From: Pararge aegeria
Taxonomy: Eukaryota; Arthropoda; Insecta; Lepidoptera; Nymphalidae
Direction: 5' to 3'
NCBI RefSeq assembly: GCF_905163445.1
Contig: NC_053201.1
Location: 196,001-260,000 of the forward strand
Length of the DNA stretch: 64,000 nt
The notes under the pieces were generated by a model. It was given only the letters and a program-made list of their open reading frames with translations, did not search any database and had not been told where the DNA came from. Shown here in pieces: positions 1-12,525 of this stretch (within the stretch, counting starts at the first letter, position 1; each line of letters opens with the position of its first letter). Made by a program: the position numbers and the translations under genes.

Positions 1-58
1 GGAACTGGTTCTGCTCGAACTTGAACTTGCGAACAATGCAAAGGATGCGCACACACAT
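1..58 (-). CDS. possible partial coding start at the left edge
   Basis: On the minus strand an ATG at 58-56 opens 19 codons that run off the window without a stop. The DNA just upstream (about 60-95) is clearly GC-rich for this region, as 5' ends of genes often are. The visible peptide starts MCVRIL and ends KFKFEQNQF. I do not recognise it, and 19 codons can stay open by chance. Confidence 0.15.
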   Translation of the reverse strand, partial: MCVRILCIVRKFKFEQNQF

Positions 59-270
59 CGTGGGACGCCGCGCGGCCTCGGCCCGCGGGCAACTAATTAA
101 ACTTATTATTAAAATATAATGAGAAATACAATGGGTTGAGAGTCAATGTCAAAATATAACAGAACAACCGCCGCAGTAACTAATTCCGACCTAGTAGGTA
201 ACACATTAATTTCCAATGGATAGATCTAGAGTCCTAATTTTGATGATGTATTTCTTTTGCTACCAATAGG

Positions 271-325
271 CCAGCGTGGTGAACTACGGCCTTAACTCCT
301 TCTCATTGTGGGAAGCTTCCCACTT
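271..325 (-). repeat. fragment of a dispersed repeat (ends ...AGGCCGTAGTCCACCACGCTGG)
   Basis: Read on the minus strand, this matches the segment with AATGAGAAGG and TTAAGGCCGTAG that recurs at 3976-4140, 30437-30590 and 61201-61310. It is a short piece of the same lepidopteran interspersed family. Confidence 0.5.
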
Positions 326-399
326 GTGCCTTTTAGTGGGCCGGTAATGTGTCAGATCGAGGATTTCTTTTGCCAAACAAGTCATAATAAAATAAATAT

Positions 400-500
400 T
401 TAAGGGGGCTTCCATACGACAGACAGGGTTTTTTTGCCGTTTTTATAGATAGAGGTACGGAAACCGATGTGCGCGAGTCCGACTCGCACTTGCCGGTTTT
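400..500 (-). repeat. dispersed repeat, CCGGCAAGTGCGAGTCGGAC type
   Basis: Read on the minus strand it contains CCGGCAAGTGCGAGTCGGAC followed by TCGCGCAC and a degraded TTCCGTACC. The same string occurs in plus orientation at about 61125-61180. This is a common insect non-LTR retroelement tail. Confidence 0.55.
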
Positions 501-1330
501 TCTCAGTTCATATTATTATAAAAGCGAAGGACACTGTTAATGCATAATTAAGATTGCGAAACCCGACCGGCTCGTAAGCAGGCTCGTTCAGATCGCTACT
601 ATAGATATTAATATTTTGAATTTTTTCTTTCAGTTGTGTAATTTAATGGACAATATTACCATTCCATTTAACTATAATTACCATTTAAATGCACAACACA
701 TTTTCTGTGTTCTACTTTTTGTGTGTAACATATGTCAGTCACATCTTTACACACTTTGTTAAATGTTTTAAAAAAAATACTATTACATACACAACACAAA
801 AAAGTAACCATGAACTTGTATACTGTAATGGTCACATTTCCCAAACGTTGTAAAAATATTTCAATTTTAGTTTGAAGCCAAAAATTCTAATATTTATAAA
901 ATTGGAATAGTAGTTTGACATAAATATTCGTGTTCCTTTCAGACAGATATTTTTAATATCATTTTTATTTATTTGCTGTTAACTTCTAAATATATAATAC
1001 CTTTTTCTATGATATCGACACCCATATGGCATTGACAAATCGCTTGTAATGACCAGTTATTTATTAATTTATCATAACTAGCCATTATATGCCAAACATT
1101 ATTGATTGTTTGCGTAGTTAGGGCGTGAAGGATTGCCGAACTTTTGCATAGTAATTAAGTTAGAATTCGTGTTTGCCAGCGTGGATTCGTTTTCTCAGGA
1201 TTAAATCTTATATTATCTCTACGACACGAATGCGTTGCTGCGTGATAGAAAGACGCACCATTAAATCCTGTAGTATTTAAAATATGAATGTATGAATGAC
1301 AGCTTAGTTCAGTATTTTAAGATAATATTA

Positions 1331-1432
1331 CTCTCCGTCCATTTAATCTCTATACCAAAAAGTTGATTGATTGTTTAGTTAGGGCGTAAAGACAAACAAG
1401 CAAATACACTTTTGCATTTATAACAATTTAGC
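1331..1432 (+). repeat. fragment of the 'CTCCGTCC ... AGGGCG' repeat
   Basis: Contains CTCCGTCC, then AAGTTGATTGATTGTTTAGTTAGGGCG, then ACAAACAAG and TTTTGCATTTATAA. The order matches the 3' half of the copies at 7021-7235 and 16503-16712. Confidence 0.5.
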
Positions 1433-2137
1433 CTACCTCGGCGGGTGCTACATGGCTATTGCTTCGATCCAAAGTGTTATGCATCCATTAGTGGTTTGGC
1501 ATACTGTAAGAATATTCATGCTTTGTAAGACGGAAGCTTAGTGTGACCTAATTTCTGCTAAAAATATAACTGCACATCTGATCGTATCAACGTACTCGGC
1601 TCATATCACGAGCTTCGTGCCGATCTCTTATTTAATCACTACCACTCAATTAAGTTATACACTATAAATATAATCAGATAATGTACTAGCATTCAAAGCA
1701 AATTCGCTCTCATTTCTGATACAAAGTTTTCATACTAGCGTTTCATTAGGCTGTTTATCTAGGCTATAACTCCACTCTATTAACTACAATAATCAGACTG
1801 GACGTTACAAAGAAAGCAAATAAGGCCTTATATCTTTAGCCGTAAGGAATAGGAGTGTTTTAAGGCTGTACATGTAGGCTGTATCTTCGCCTGTGATCAG
1901 CTGTGAGTGACGCAACGCGCTTGCGGCGCAATGTTGCATAAATGCGCGGACACGGCGCGGCACTTCATACTGGCAGCATCGGGACCAGGAAACATGAAAC
2001 CAGCGCTTTTAAACCAATCCATATAACCCATCCTACAATGTACGTTCATTTCACTTGCACGAAGATAAAAGTGAATATTGTTTTAAATGAAGATTTGTTT
2101 TTTAAGTGTGATTCTTTCTTTGTTTGTTGACGCCCAA

Positions 2138-2300
2138 TCAACTTGAATTGTGGCATAGAATAAGTTTAAAGGACGGAGAGTAACATAGTCTACTATTATC
2201 CCAGGGAAGGAACCGGTTCCCCCGAGATTTGTAAAAACCGGTATAACTGCGGACGAAAAAAACGTCCTGCCAAACGACGTAGTGGTTTAGAACATAACAT
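2138..2300 (-). repeat. copy of the 'CGTGGGAACCG ... CTCCGTCC' repeat
   Basis: On the minus strand it reads GCAGTTATACCGGTTTTTAC, then a degraded GGGGGAACCGGTTCC, then CCCTGGGATAA and CTCTCCGTCC. This is the same order as at 7021-7235, 13344-13460 and 16503-16712. Confidence 0.55.
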
Positions 2301-2429
2301 ATCCCTAACAGGTTAGCCAGCTCAATTAGGAGAGATTCCAGCTGAGGGCTAACTTTTAGTGGTAATATAGTAAATAAAAGGTGCAATACAATTGATTCTT
2401 CTTTTTTTAATACATGAATGAAATGAATG

Positions 2430-2480
2430 AATAAACTTTTGGCAACATCGCGATGTAGCGATAACGTTGCCAAAAGTTCA
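2430..2480 (+). repeat. LINE 3'-tail stem-loop copy
   Basis: A perfect 13-bp inverted repeat (AACTTTTGGCAAC at 2434-2446, its complement at 2466-2478) encloses GATGTAGCGATAAC. The loop string recurs in the tails at 6397-6510, 7770-7900 and 38727-38782, marking it as the 3' stem-loop of one non-LTR retroelement family. Confidence 0.5.
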
Positions 2481-3975
2481 AAACTTTTCAAAACTCAAAT
2501 ATTTATTTTTTGAATTGAAAGTATGGACTGCTGTCTTTTAGGTCATCAGCTCTTCTTCATTAGGTGGGACCTCCTTGAGGATTACAAAAAAAAAAACATC
2601 TTATGTACAGTTCTCATCATAGACACACTTACATATTATTTACAAACGGGCGAACTTAAGACCCTTTTTGTTTTTAATATAAGTAAAGAATCTACTCAAA
2701 ATAGTATAAAGTGTATAATTTCATATAAAAACAATTTCCCGATTTGTTTGTACATAATTAATTCGTGCCAGAAAACATTAAACTTCGCAGTGAGCGCAAA
2801 AAATAGCACGTAACACATCAGCTGTTGCCTTGCGAAAAGAAAGTAAAATATCTATATATATATAAGTTCATAATATCACCAATATTAAGTCTGATGTTAC
2901 TGACCTACAAGCAGGTAGAGGTGAGCGAGTAGAGCCTTGTAAAGTATAAGTGAGGGTGAAAGAGTCTGGTCTGATCCTTAAGTAGATTGCAAAAAATTAA
3001 AGTATACAAATTGTACCAGAAAATCTGTCAAACATTTCAAATAATCGAGGTAACCGCACCGCTAATATATATATGCTTCATATCACAATGTGTTTTCTAT
3101 GTATATGTATTAATAGATATTTATTATAGCAAGGTTATATTTTTGATTGAAAATATATTTTCGACAAGGTTGCTAGCAAGCCGTCGACTATATCTTCATC
3201 TCAACCAAGATGTTAAATTGAAAAATGTTTATGTATGAAAAGAGTAAATGCTGAATATCTGTCTACTTCATCTGGATAGAATCTGCCTTTTACATCTACA
3301 TTTGGGTGGTAGGGTCACCTAATGTAGAAAGACTGAGGATTTCAAAAGCGCTGTATTAAGGTCGAAATAAATACATTTTGAATTCGAATCCTCCACTCTG
3401 TGCCACAATCCTCCGGTACTAATTATATTTGAAGAAGTCTCATTCTTAATAGATGTCCGTTTTTAGTTCATGTGCTATACAACATCACGCTGTGAGGCAA
3501 AATTGACGCGAGTAAAACTGAAAAGCCAATTTTATATATTACAAGCCAAACGATTAAATAAATGCCCCGTCTTTATATGTCTTTTATCATTTTGTAGATC
3601 AGTTTAAACTGCTAAGAGTCAAAGTCTTGTTTTTTGCGTCGCCTCTCACAACCTTGCTCAAACAAATAATAAACTACCTGCAAACTTTTTGTCCGATAAT
3701 GTCGTGTTAAAATCATTTTTATTATCATATTAAATTAATATGTTAATTAAGCGATCACGAAGCACGTGCTTCAACTTTGTTACTTTGACTGATGTACGTC
3801 GTATATCTTAAATCAATATGCAATCTTAATGCAATACATTACATAAATTTTGAAATACAGAATATTACATTAAAAACACACAAACAAGGTTTACATATCT
3901 ATCGTTAGGTATCTAACTGTAGGTAATATACATTATATTATGCCTCGTTATAGATATGTATTAGGTTAGTCATTA

Positions 3976-4140
3976 TCATCATATCAACCCGCCCAATACA
4001 GGGCACGGCTCTCCCACAATGAGAAGAGATTAAGGCCGTAGCCCGATTGGTTGATTTCACACGCCATTGAGAACATCGTTGAGAACTCTCAGGCATGCAG
4101 GTTTACTCACGATGTTTTGTTTCACCGTTGAAGCCATTTA
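3976..4140 (+). repeat. dispersed repeat (GGCATGCAGGTTTACTCACGATGTTTT type)
   Basis: Starts near TCATCATATCAACCC, continues through GGGCACGGCTCTCCCACAAT, GAGAAGAGATTAAGGCCGTA and ACTCTCAGGCATGCAGG, and ends at TCACCGTTGAAGCC. The same order of blocks is found at 30437-30590 (intron of the secreted-protein gene) and, truncated, at 61201-61310. It is a well-spread lepidopteran interspersed repeat. Confidence 0.65.
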
Positions 4141-5032
4141 TATTTAAATTGCTTAAAGCGCACATGACTTAAAGTTAGAGGTGCAATTCGAATTCGGCCC
4201 CGGAAGTTAAGTCGAAGTCCAGCCCATCAACGCTCTTGTATATGGTTACATAAGCATATTTTTTCTTTAAAACCTAACTAATCACTATTTCGGTTTTTTA
4301 TTTTTCGTCTTGATTAACCTCTAACAACCGCTACCAGAGGTTACTGGAAAAGATCACTTACAGAGATAAGTTGTTTTATTTCTAAATATAACAAGTGTGG
4401 GCATAAGTACCGGTAGGATGAAGGTTTGCTTGAAAGTTTTAACCAGTAGTCTGAATGAGGATGAAGGCATGGAACAAATAAGCAAGAAAACCCTTTTACG
4501 CTGGGTTTTTGCACAATTATAGTTTGATATTTATTTATATTATAATGTTTGATTGTGTTTGGTATGCAACACTCAGGTAGTAAACTAAAAGGCAAAACTG
4601 ACCGTGAACTTACGTCGCTTTTGATTAATATTTACAGGAAAATGAAACTAATCAAAAATTGTTCCGTTTGTAGTATTAACGTGGCGTGGTTTTTTTTTTT
4701 ACTTTGACAGTTTCAGTTTTATTATCATGATTTTCGTCATTATTCATATTCAGCATAATATGCAACTTGTTCCAAAACCACTCAAAGTCAAAATCAAATA
4801 TTCAAATAGGCCCATAGATATACATACTGCAAACAAAAATATGTATACAATGTGTAAGATGATGGCGAGAACTACATTCGTACCCTTATTATGACATGAA
4901 GACGAGCCTTTTGACAAACAACTGTATTTAGCTGTCACTACACAGCATTTCCTCATCCGGAGGGTGTAGTACAAAGAGAGTAGCGTCTTCTATGCTAGCA
5001 ATACCATGTCCTGCGATCAGTAACACGTCTGC

Positions 5033-5113
5033 TCATCTTGGTGATTATGGACAAACCCTCCCGTTGGGAGAGACCTTAAATCCAGCAGTGGACTGTTATA
5101 ACCTGTTGATGAA
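5033..5113 (+). repeat. LINE-type 3' tail fragment
   Basis: Contains GGTGATTATGGACAAACCCT, CCCGTTGGGAGAG, CCAGCAGTGGACTGTTATA and TGATGAAG. The same text recurs, interrupted, at 10390-10505. Confidence 0.55.
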
Positions 5114-5129
5114 GGGAAATGTATCGGGA

Positions 5130-5230
5130 ATCGTCTACAGCTGTGCACTATATAGCGAGCGCCGCGTTACGTCACGGCATTGCGTCAGCAGCGCTTTCCC
5201 GCACGCACACGCGCGCGCTGACACACAAAC
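5130..5230 (+). promoter_or_regulatory. promoter-like GC-rich stretch with TATA
   Basis: CTATATAGCG near 5148-5157 is followed by a GC-rich tract with TTACGTCACG (CRE-like) and, about 35 bases after the TATA, GCGTCAGCAG, close to the arthropod initiator TCAGT. No convincing coding exon follows, so any transcript would be non-coding or its exons lie elsewhere. This is a pattern call only. Confidence 0.2.
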
Positions 5231-6396
5231 ACCGATGCATTAATGAGCCTATCATGCGTGTGCGACTGGCGATAGCGCCTCCCTATGCGCGGCACATTCA
5301 TTTGATAAGCGGGGATCGGCTCAGCCACTCAGGATGATTGCCATAATATCAACAATTAAGAGAAGATCAACATAACAAGTCACTCATCTCGTAATCATGC
5401 TAGATTAACAATACCTACTGATGTATGCAGACGGTACTTGAAAACATAAAGCTGTTTGAGCGAAATGATCATAATAAAATGGCGAAAGGTGTTCACATCA
5501 TAAATCATTAATATATTTCCCAGTGATACAAATCGGTCGTCCACTCTCGGTTTCAACAGACCGGTTGCAGACTGGTCTACGTTGGCGTTGGCGCGACCCA
5601 CTGCCAACGAACGCCTCGCATCAAGCGTGACAAAATGCACGCCAACAACTCAATAATTTTGTATTTCTATAGTGTCAATAGTATTTCAGAGTAATAAATT
5701 TATATTCACCTTAATATTATTAAAGTTTTTCGGACTAATAAGTATCCTGTTTATCAAACCAAGACTAAGAAATTATATAAAGCAAATTTTCATTAAAATC
5801 CATCTAACTGTTTTTGGATTAAAAATAAATAACAGAATTTCCCTGTAGATATTTTCCGTGCATCGTGCATTTTTCCTGAATAAAATGTAGCCTAGCCCTT
5901 TCTAAATCATAAAAAATATTGCCCTCTTACTGAATAAAAAACAAACAAACCACTTTTGCATTTATAGCATTAGCAAGAATAGAGATAATTTGCATTCATG
6001 TAAACAAGCTAGATTTATAAGACCCTGCCAGAATCAAACAGATACCTTTGACCTTTGACACTTTGACCCTTATCACTTTACTACTTTATTTTAACTACGT
6101 CAAAAATGTTGAAACTTAATGTTTATTTGTATATATTATCCTATGAAATTGAATTTTAGTTTTGCAATGATTACTTTTCTTTTCTACTTCAGAATTTATA
6201 AGGCGGACATAAAAATCGCAGAACAATACAAGAATTTCTTAAGGCCTCGCTTCGGGTTAATATTGTAATTCCCATCCGACCTCAACAGCCCACTATTCTT
6301 ACGGATTTTACGATTGAATGCATATTATAAACAAATATTTTATTTATTATTATACACTATACTACCAAGCATCTATGTTATTTTCTTCTACGCTTG

Positions 6397-6510
6397 TAAT
6401 TGCCAAATTGCCTGGATGAGATCGCAACATAGCGATAACGCCGACAAATTTTTATTAATAATTTTTTTTGCGAATTTCCTATACAATAAAAGTGTGTTCA
6501 TTTATTATGC
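6397..6510 (+). repeat. LINE 3' tail with stem-loop
   Basis: CAAATTGCCTGGATGAGATC, then ACATAGCGATAACGCCGAC, then a terminal ACAATAAAAGTGTGTTCATT. The order matches the tail of the longer LINE copy at 38330-38880. Confidence 0.6.
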
Positions 6511-7020
6511 TGAGAAGGTTTCAGCTATTTATCGGCCATAAATGGTCGTCACATCACACAGCACCGAGCACGCAGTTGAGCAAGTGCGAAAGGCCAGCAG
6601 TAAAGTTCAAAAGCCGTTCGCTCTCACATTACATTTCGTGTATTTCTTACATCACCCTTCGCGCCAACTTTTCCATTCCATAAAATGTGTATGTAGAGTG
6701 TAAACTCAAGGCTACAATAACACTATCAGTATTTCCTAATATCAAAGCCACACATGCGGCGCAAATGTTACAACAACGATCTAGACTATTTTCAGAGATC
6801 TTATTTGGATACTGAGACTAAGTAACTTTTATCATCATTTGACATAAAGATCAAAATAGTTCATTGGTAACAAAGGCTTTTTTATAATCTCGCGCTACCG
6901 TTACCAGGCTTTATTCTGGAATAAGAATAATCATTATGTCAATCTACAGGATGTATATACGCTCAAACTGATCTAGGTAGGTAGGTGGTTTTACCAAACA
7001 GATGCTTCACAGATTTATAA

Positions 7021-7235
7021 TATTACTAGCTGTTATTGTACCCGCGTTCTTGGTCCGCGTTTATAACGAATCCCGTGGGAACCATTTGTTTCCCTGGAGC
7101 AAAATGGGTCTACGTTACTCTCCGTCCTTTCAACTGACTCTATGCAAAAAATCAAGTTGATTGGTTGCTAACTTATGACGTAAAGCAAGGACAAACAAAC
7201 TAACACAATTTCGCATTTAATACATTAGTAAAGCT
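7021..7235 (+). repeat. copy of the 'CGTGGGAACC ... CTCCGTCC' repeat
   Basis: Starts ACTAGCTGTTATTGTACCCG, then CCCGTGGGAACCATTTGTTT, ACTCTCCGTCC, ATCAAGTTGATTGGTTGC and a TTTAATACATTAGTA end. The block order is as at 16503-16712. The ACTAGCTGTT start and TATTAGTA end are typical of this interspersed family. Confidence 0.65.
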
Positions 7236-7769
7236 AAGGATTATGAATTTAAAACCTAAGCGCCAGTGCTCAGCAATCAATTTAAATAGTAAATTGTCAA
7301 AAACACTGTTAAACTCAAAAGTCGTTTCCCACATTAATTGACTTAGCCTCGAATTCATTCCAATGAACCGACCTAAAGTATCGCTTACACAACCACGGGC
7401 TGCAGCTCCATCAATGCTAACGTCGGCCCAAGCAGCTGTGGGCCACGACCAGATTATAAACTAGCTCATTTTATATTCGACCATATGCGAGTTTGCTTAT
7501 CTGAACGGCTTCAACCATTTATTAAAAAGAGTTCAAAATAATAAGGAAACCAACTTTGACGTTATGTAATTTTTGAAAGTACATCTACTGTTTACTACTT
7601 AACTAATCTCGAGTAATTGGTACTCATTGTACTCTTATTTGTATTTATATGTAATATATTTATATATATATATTGTAGTTATATTTATAAATATATTTTA
7701 TTTAATATATTTGTATAATTTTTAAAACCTATTTATTGCACCACCTCTTTTCTATGTTTTTTTCCTTTT

Positions 7770-7900
7770 ACGCCATTGGTTGCCTGGAAGAAATCTCTAT
7801 GTAGCGATAAGGCAACCAAATTGTACTCTCTTACTATGTATTTATATCTCCGTAACTACTTTTTTCTTAGGTATACAATTCATACATTCATTCCTACTCA
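7770..7900 (+). repeat. LINE 3' tail with stem-loop
   Basis: ATTGGTTGCCT and AGGCAACCAAAT form an 11-12 bp stem around a loop with CTATGTAGCGATA. A degraded ACAATTCATACATTCATTC tail follows. Confidence 0.6.
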
Positions 7901-9450
7901 CTAATTAAAAAAAATGTATATAGATTCAACGGACATATGGAGGTTATTTAGACAAGAATAACCTTAATCGAAATTTATAACCTCCGCTAGTCTTTGGAAG
8001 TCGGTTAAAATTGTTCACCTCGGTTTTACTTAAATATCAAGAATTCGAAAACCACCAAAATACTTATAGTGTAGATAAACATATAATATAGATACGTTAA
8101 AATATATTATAATTTAATTTCTGGCCAAAACGTAAGACCATAATGTATTTCAAGGTTCGTCAAACACGTAGTTACTCGTTATTTATAGCAGAAGTTTTTA
8201 ATTATTAATTTACATCGTGTCTAGAAGTAAGGTCAAATATACAAAGTGATTTTGTTTAAATTAAAAGATTTATTTTGGAAAAAAGTTCAACTTAGACAGA
8301 TCTGCTATCCCGGGTAAGGAACTCTGACTTTCTTAGTTCCTCATAAATTCGGAACGAAATCATAACAACTTTATACTTATTTTCTTTTGTTTAGGTACGA
8401 GCTGCCTATCACATGCCCATTCACCCTGATAAAGAAAGCCTGTTCCATTAATGTTTTTAAATAATGAGTAACTAATTAAGTTGTTAGACGAACCTTATCT
8501 TTGAGAAAAGTAAAGATTGCATATTTTGTTGTTCAAATACCAATATATCGAATCGAAGTGTTCTAATTTAAAAATAAAATGCCAACAAATAGACAGACAC
8601 TTCGTCAGTGACGCATTGATAATGTTAACACAAATCCACTGGCATTGACTCTGTTACAAAAGCAATGCAGTGTAAAATCGACCGTAATATTGTTGTTATT
8701 TGTAATATGAATCAGTAATAGCCGTGAACATCGGGGGCGAAAAAGTTTAACTAACCACGGCGCTGCAGCTGACAGGTGTTGTGTTTCGCGCTCCATATTG
8801 CCTAGTTTATTGACGCCTTGCACCGCGCGTTGACGCACAGAGCAATCTACCAGTCCGTTTGATTCAATATATTGTTCTACTTATAAGCTGACTGCCCAAG
8901 TAGGAAGCGCAATTTTTTCCGATGTTCAATCTCTTTTTAAGAACAGGGATATAACCTAAACGGTTGAATAGATCCGTCGTAGATTAGTTCGTTATAGTTT
9001 TGAGCCATAGTGTTTAAGGTAGTTTAGAGACTATCTACTGTATCCAATTCTTATCCATTTTTGGAATCATTACAAAACCATAGTTTCGGTGTTGCATAAA
9101 GTACAAAAATAGTGAATAAAAAGAGCTATAAGATTTGACGGCTTTATCGCGACTTTGCGATTCTCATCAAAGATTTTAAAAGAAAATATTTGATATGCAT
9201 GGCACGCGATACAATATGTGTTATACACGCATTCGAGTATCTGCATATAGTTAATTAGTTAATAATATATTCCAACCTACCGATGGACAACAGATTATAA
9301 CGATTATGAAATAATAAAAGGATGATCGTCATAATCTGTTGCCGTATGGGATGCTAGGAATACACCTTCTCTAATAGAAGACAGCTCTTAAGTAACGATA
9401 ATAGTGTATGTAAGTAAAGCAATCTTCCGCGAGACATGCTAACTGTATCT

Positions 9451-9550
9451 AGAGTGGCGGCGCGAGAGGGAAAGGGGTGTTGAGTAACAGCGAGCAGCTG
9501 TTCAGGCGCCGCGCGTCCCGCAGGCGGCGGAGTGCGCGCCGCATTCCGAC
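9451..9550. other. isolated CpG-rich island
   Basis: About 100 bases rich in GCGGCGCG, GCGCCGCGCG and GCGCGCC inside AT-rich DNA. In such genomes short islands of this type often mark exons or promoters, but no frame gives a convincing protein and no TATA is clear. Confidence 0.3.
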
Positions 9551-10209
9551 ACTACACTTTTGATTTCATTCACATCGTACACATTTACTACGAGCAGCCT
9601 CAGTAATGGTGTACGATTGGATTGCACTCTGACATTATAACTTTAGATCTTTCTCTATAATCGTTAGACTAATTGGACATAAAAAGAGAATGAGATACAA
9701 ACAACTTACATAATTTCTTTTTATTTATTTATTTGCATCAGGCAAAAAGGTCCATATAAAATATTTACTACATAGCAATCTAAAATATATACAAAACAAA
9801 AAAACAGTTTTTCTCGCTTCACCATAGCGAGGGTACACGATGCTCCCAGGCCAGGCCAGTCCGACCCGAAGAACACGTCCTTCCACAAAAGTGACGTGCA
9901 ATTTTTAATTGTGTCCATCTAACTGTTTGCCCTGCTTATATGTTTGTGACACTAGACAGCCTTAACTTATTTTTATTTTTTAATTATCTTAGGAAAAATT
10001 TTATGAATAAAAAGTATACGTTATATTTTATCACGGAAAAGTACAGAATTTAGAGAAACAATACTGGTGCCCAATTGGGTCCATACAAATCTATGTGATT
10101 CTGAAAGTAGTGCTGTCCTTATTAATATGTTCCATGGGAAAGTAAACCACTATTTTTTAAATTGTAAATTATATTGTTTAGTTTTAATTGAATTGGTTAG
10201 GCAACTAAT

Positions 10210-10505
10210 TATTATTTAAGTTGGCCGCGTGGTGACGGCAAATCAGAATACGTTTGCCACCATCCTTCTTCTTCCCGTTATATTAATGCTTTGTCCGCGG
10301 GTATCGTACGAGGCGACTAACGGAACTGATGATGGGTAGCCGCGTCCTTTATGTTTCTACTACCATCTACTGCCAACGCCAACCCGTCTGCCCAGCGTGG
10401 TGATTATGGACAAACCCTCCCGTTAAGAATGCATTTGGTAGATAATATAAATATCTATATCTATATCCTTTTATTGGTAGACTGTTATAGGCTTTTGATG
10501 AAGTA
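10210..10505 (+). repeat. LINE 3'-region fragment, interrupted
   Basis: Blocks include CGCGTGGTGACGG, CTTCTTCTTCCCG, CGTACGAGGCGACTAACGG, CCCAGCGTGGTGATTATGGA and, about 50 bases later, GACTGTTATAGGC with TTTTGATGAAG. About 50 bases of AT-rich DNA separate the last two blocks, which are contiguous in the copy at 5033-5113. Confidence 0.55.
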
Positions 10506-11883
10506 ATAAATCAATTCGATTACTTAATTAAAAAAATTATATTATTTATTTAAAGTAATTTGAAATGAATACATATCCGGCTGTGCTTTTATGATATTCG
10601 CCAGCGCTCATTAAGTTTTTATAATATCACCGATCAGACCGGAATGGGGCCATTTTTATTCTTGTTTTACTTTTAATTTTACTTTTAACAAAAAGAAACA
10701 AAATAGTTTCGAAAGTAAGGTCGTTGCTCCGCAGTGAGGCAAACAGTCTTAAGTCGATCGCACATCTACTCGGAGTAAATCGCACATTTTTTTATCAAGT
10801 TCGTTGCTTACTGATATTTTTATTACTATTTGGGACACTAAACTAATATATAATTGAATAAATATTTTAATAGGTCGCTTAAACCACTAACCCCTCTAAT
10901 ACGAAGTTAAACAAGCTAAATGAATATCACACATATAATTCACTTAGAACTAAACCTACCCTTTACTCTAACAATGTATAAATTAATAATTATTATGACT
11001 TACTAGGGGTGTAATACTTTAGCAAATTGACGATAAGAGTTCAAACGGGGAGATAAGAACCTACACCAGTAAGTCCAAACATTTGCACTTTGCAGCCATT
11101 GCAGATACATCATTATCATACCAGGATACTAAAGTAGTGCTAGATAAAAAACAGCACGTACGGGGAGTAATGTCAGATGTGCGATCTACTTAACTCGGAG
11201 GTCTGCTCCGGTTTTCTCGATTGCGTGAACAATATGACGAGTGAGCGAGTGCGCGCGTGTGTGTGTGTGACATATGAAAGGTTCACACCGAGTAGGTCAG
11301 GGTCGCTCGTGAGGTAACGAAAATATGCGCAAAATACGGAGGCAACTATTTCTTCCTGCTGCGCGTACATTATAATAATAACAAGCAAGGTTGAGCTTAA
11401 CGCAAATAACTGTAAGTTTTATTTTTTCTCCATTAATATATGCAAGGAAATATAAACATTCGTAATATGTGGACTAGATAAGCTTAAGCTGAAGTTTTAT
11501 AAGTACGTTTGAAGATTTTTAAAGCTTCATTGTTACTTGGTGAGTATCAACGTGAAATAGACCACTGTGCGTCTTTACATATTATTATATTAAATGGGGC
11601 CTCAGGTGCCGTAGCACGTAGCGCATCGCTACGGCTCTACGGCTTGCATACATTAGACATCAACGCGTGCGTCGGGCTCACTTAAACATAACCAAGAGTT
11701 AGTTTACTGTTTAAAACTTTATCAGTATGTAATCATTTTTTTTTAAATGCTTCTATGTTACCCCACTTGATTCAAGATTTAAAATATTATTGCATTGATG
11801 ATAGTAACATATTAAATCAATGTCTCAATGCATAAGTTTAATCAGGCAACTAGTTTAAATTAATCACTCATTATGCACTAAAT

Positions 11884-11927
11884 TTACTTTTTTTGTCACT
11901 AGTGAAGTCTTGTGACAAAAAAAGTAA
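11884..11927. repeat. perfect 16-bp hairpin
   Basis: TTACTTTTTTTGTCAC (11884-11899) and its exact reverse complement (11912-11927) flank a 12-base loop. No repeat family is recognised. Confidence 0.7.
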
Positions 11928-12465
11928 GTGCGCTAGTTTTTTCACAAGCAATAATTAAAGAATGTAAGTTTATATACACTACTGCTTGAAAAACTCAGAT
12001 ATCAATAAAATATTAGAAATACCCGATTTATTTCACAATATTTTTGATAGTGTAGGCATTTGAAAATAATTAAATAGGTTTAACAAGATTTGATCATTCC
12101 AGAACAGCTCCAACAGTAATTAGTTGATCCGTATTAAACGCATATTACCAATGGCACAATTTTATAACGGATCGAATTATTTTTTTGGCATCGATATCCG
12201 ATTATAAGTATAATGAAAAATACAACCAGAACAAATAAAAAAATAGCTTTAGCAATACATTTTACAATCATCCCAATTTGTCAATCGAATTTAGTCATTC
12301 TATACTCATTTCGATCTATCTAGGTTCGAAATATCAAAACAAGTTTGTCAATCGGAGCATTCAAGTAATAATAAATTGAATAATTTTAAACGGGTTCAAA
12401 TACGCTGGTCAATGCAGTGGTTTGTTTTTTTATTCTGCGATTTCTATTTTAGATTGAAAAATAGA

Positions 12466-12525
12466 CATCAGCTATAGCTTCATTCTTATGATTATCTTAT
12501 TATAAGAATGGCGCTATAGCTGATG
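12466..12525. repeat. 24-bp near-perfect hairpin
   Basis: CATCAGCTATAGC... (12466-12489) pairs with ...GCTATAGCTGATG (12502-12525) with two mismatches; the loop is 12 bases. The size resembles a short microRNA precursor, but pairing stops abruptly at the ends, which argues for a fold-back element. Confidence 0.65.

Larger units (their letters stand above)
59..5000. other. intergenic, AT-rich, repeat fragments
   Basis: No exon I can support. The open frames here are short, have low-complexity translations and lack recognised domains. Identifiable pieces are listed separately: repeat fragments at about 271-325, 400-500, 1331-1432, 2138-2300, 2430-2480 and 3976-4140. The rest is AT-rich DNA in which I see nothing. 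Confidence 0.6.
5340..9450. other. intergenic, AT-rich
   Basis: No supported gene. Repeat fragments are listed at 6397-6510, 7021-7235 and 7770-7900. The remainder is AT-rich, with chance open frames only. Confidence 0.6.

Noticed and set aside
1942..3238. Several 60-117 codon frames
   Set aside because: AT-rich translations (Ile, Lys, Asn, Phe) without domains, partly over a repeat; chance frames.
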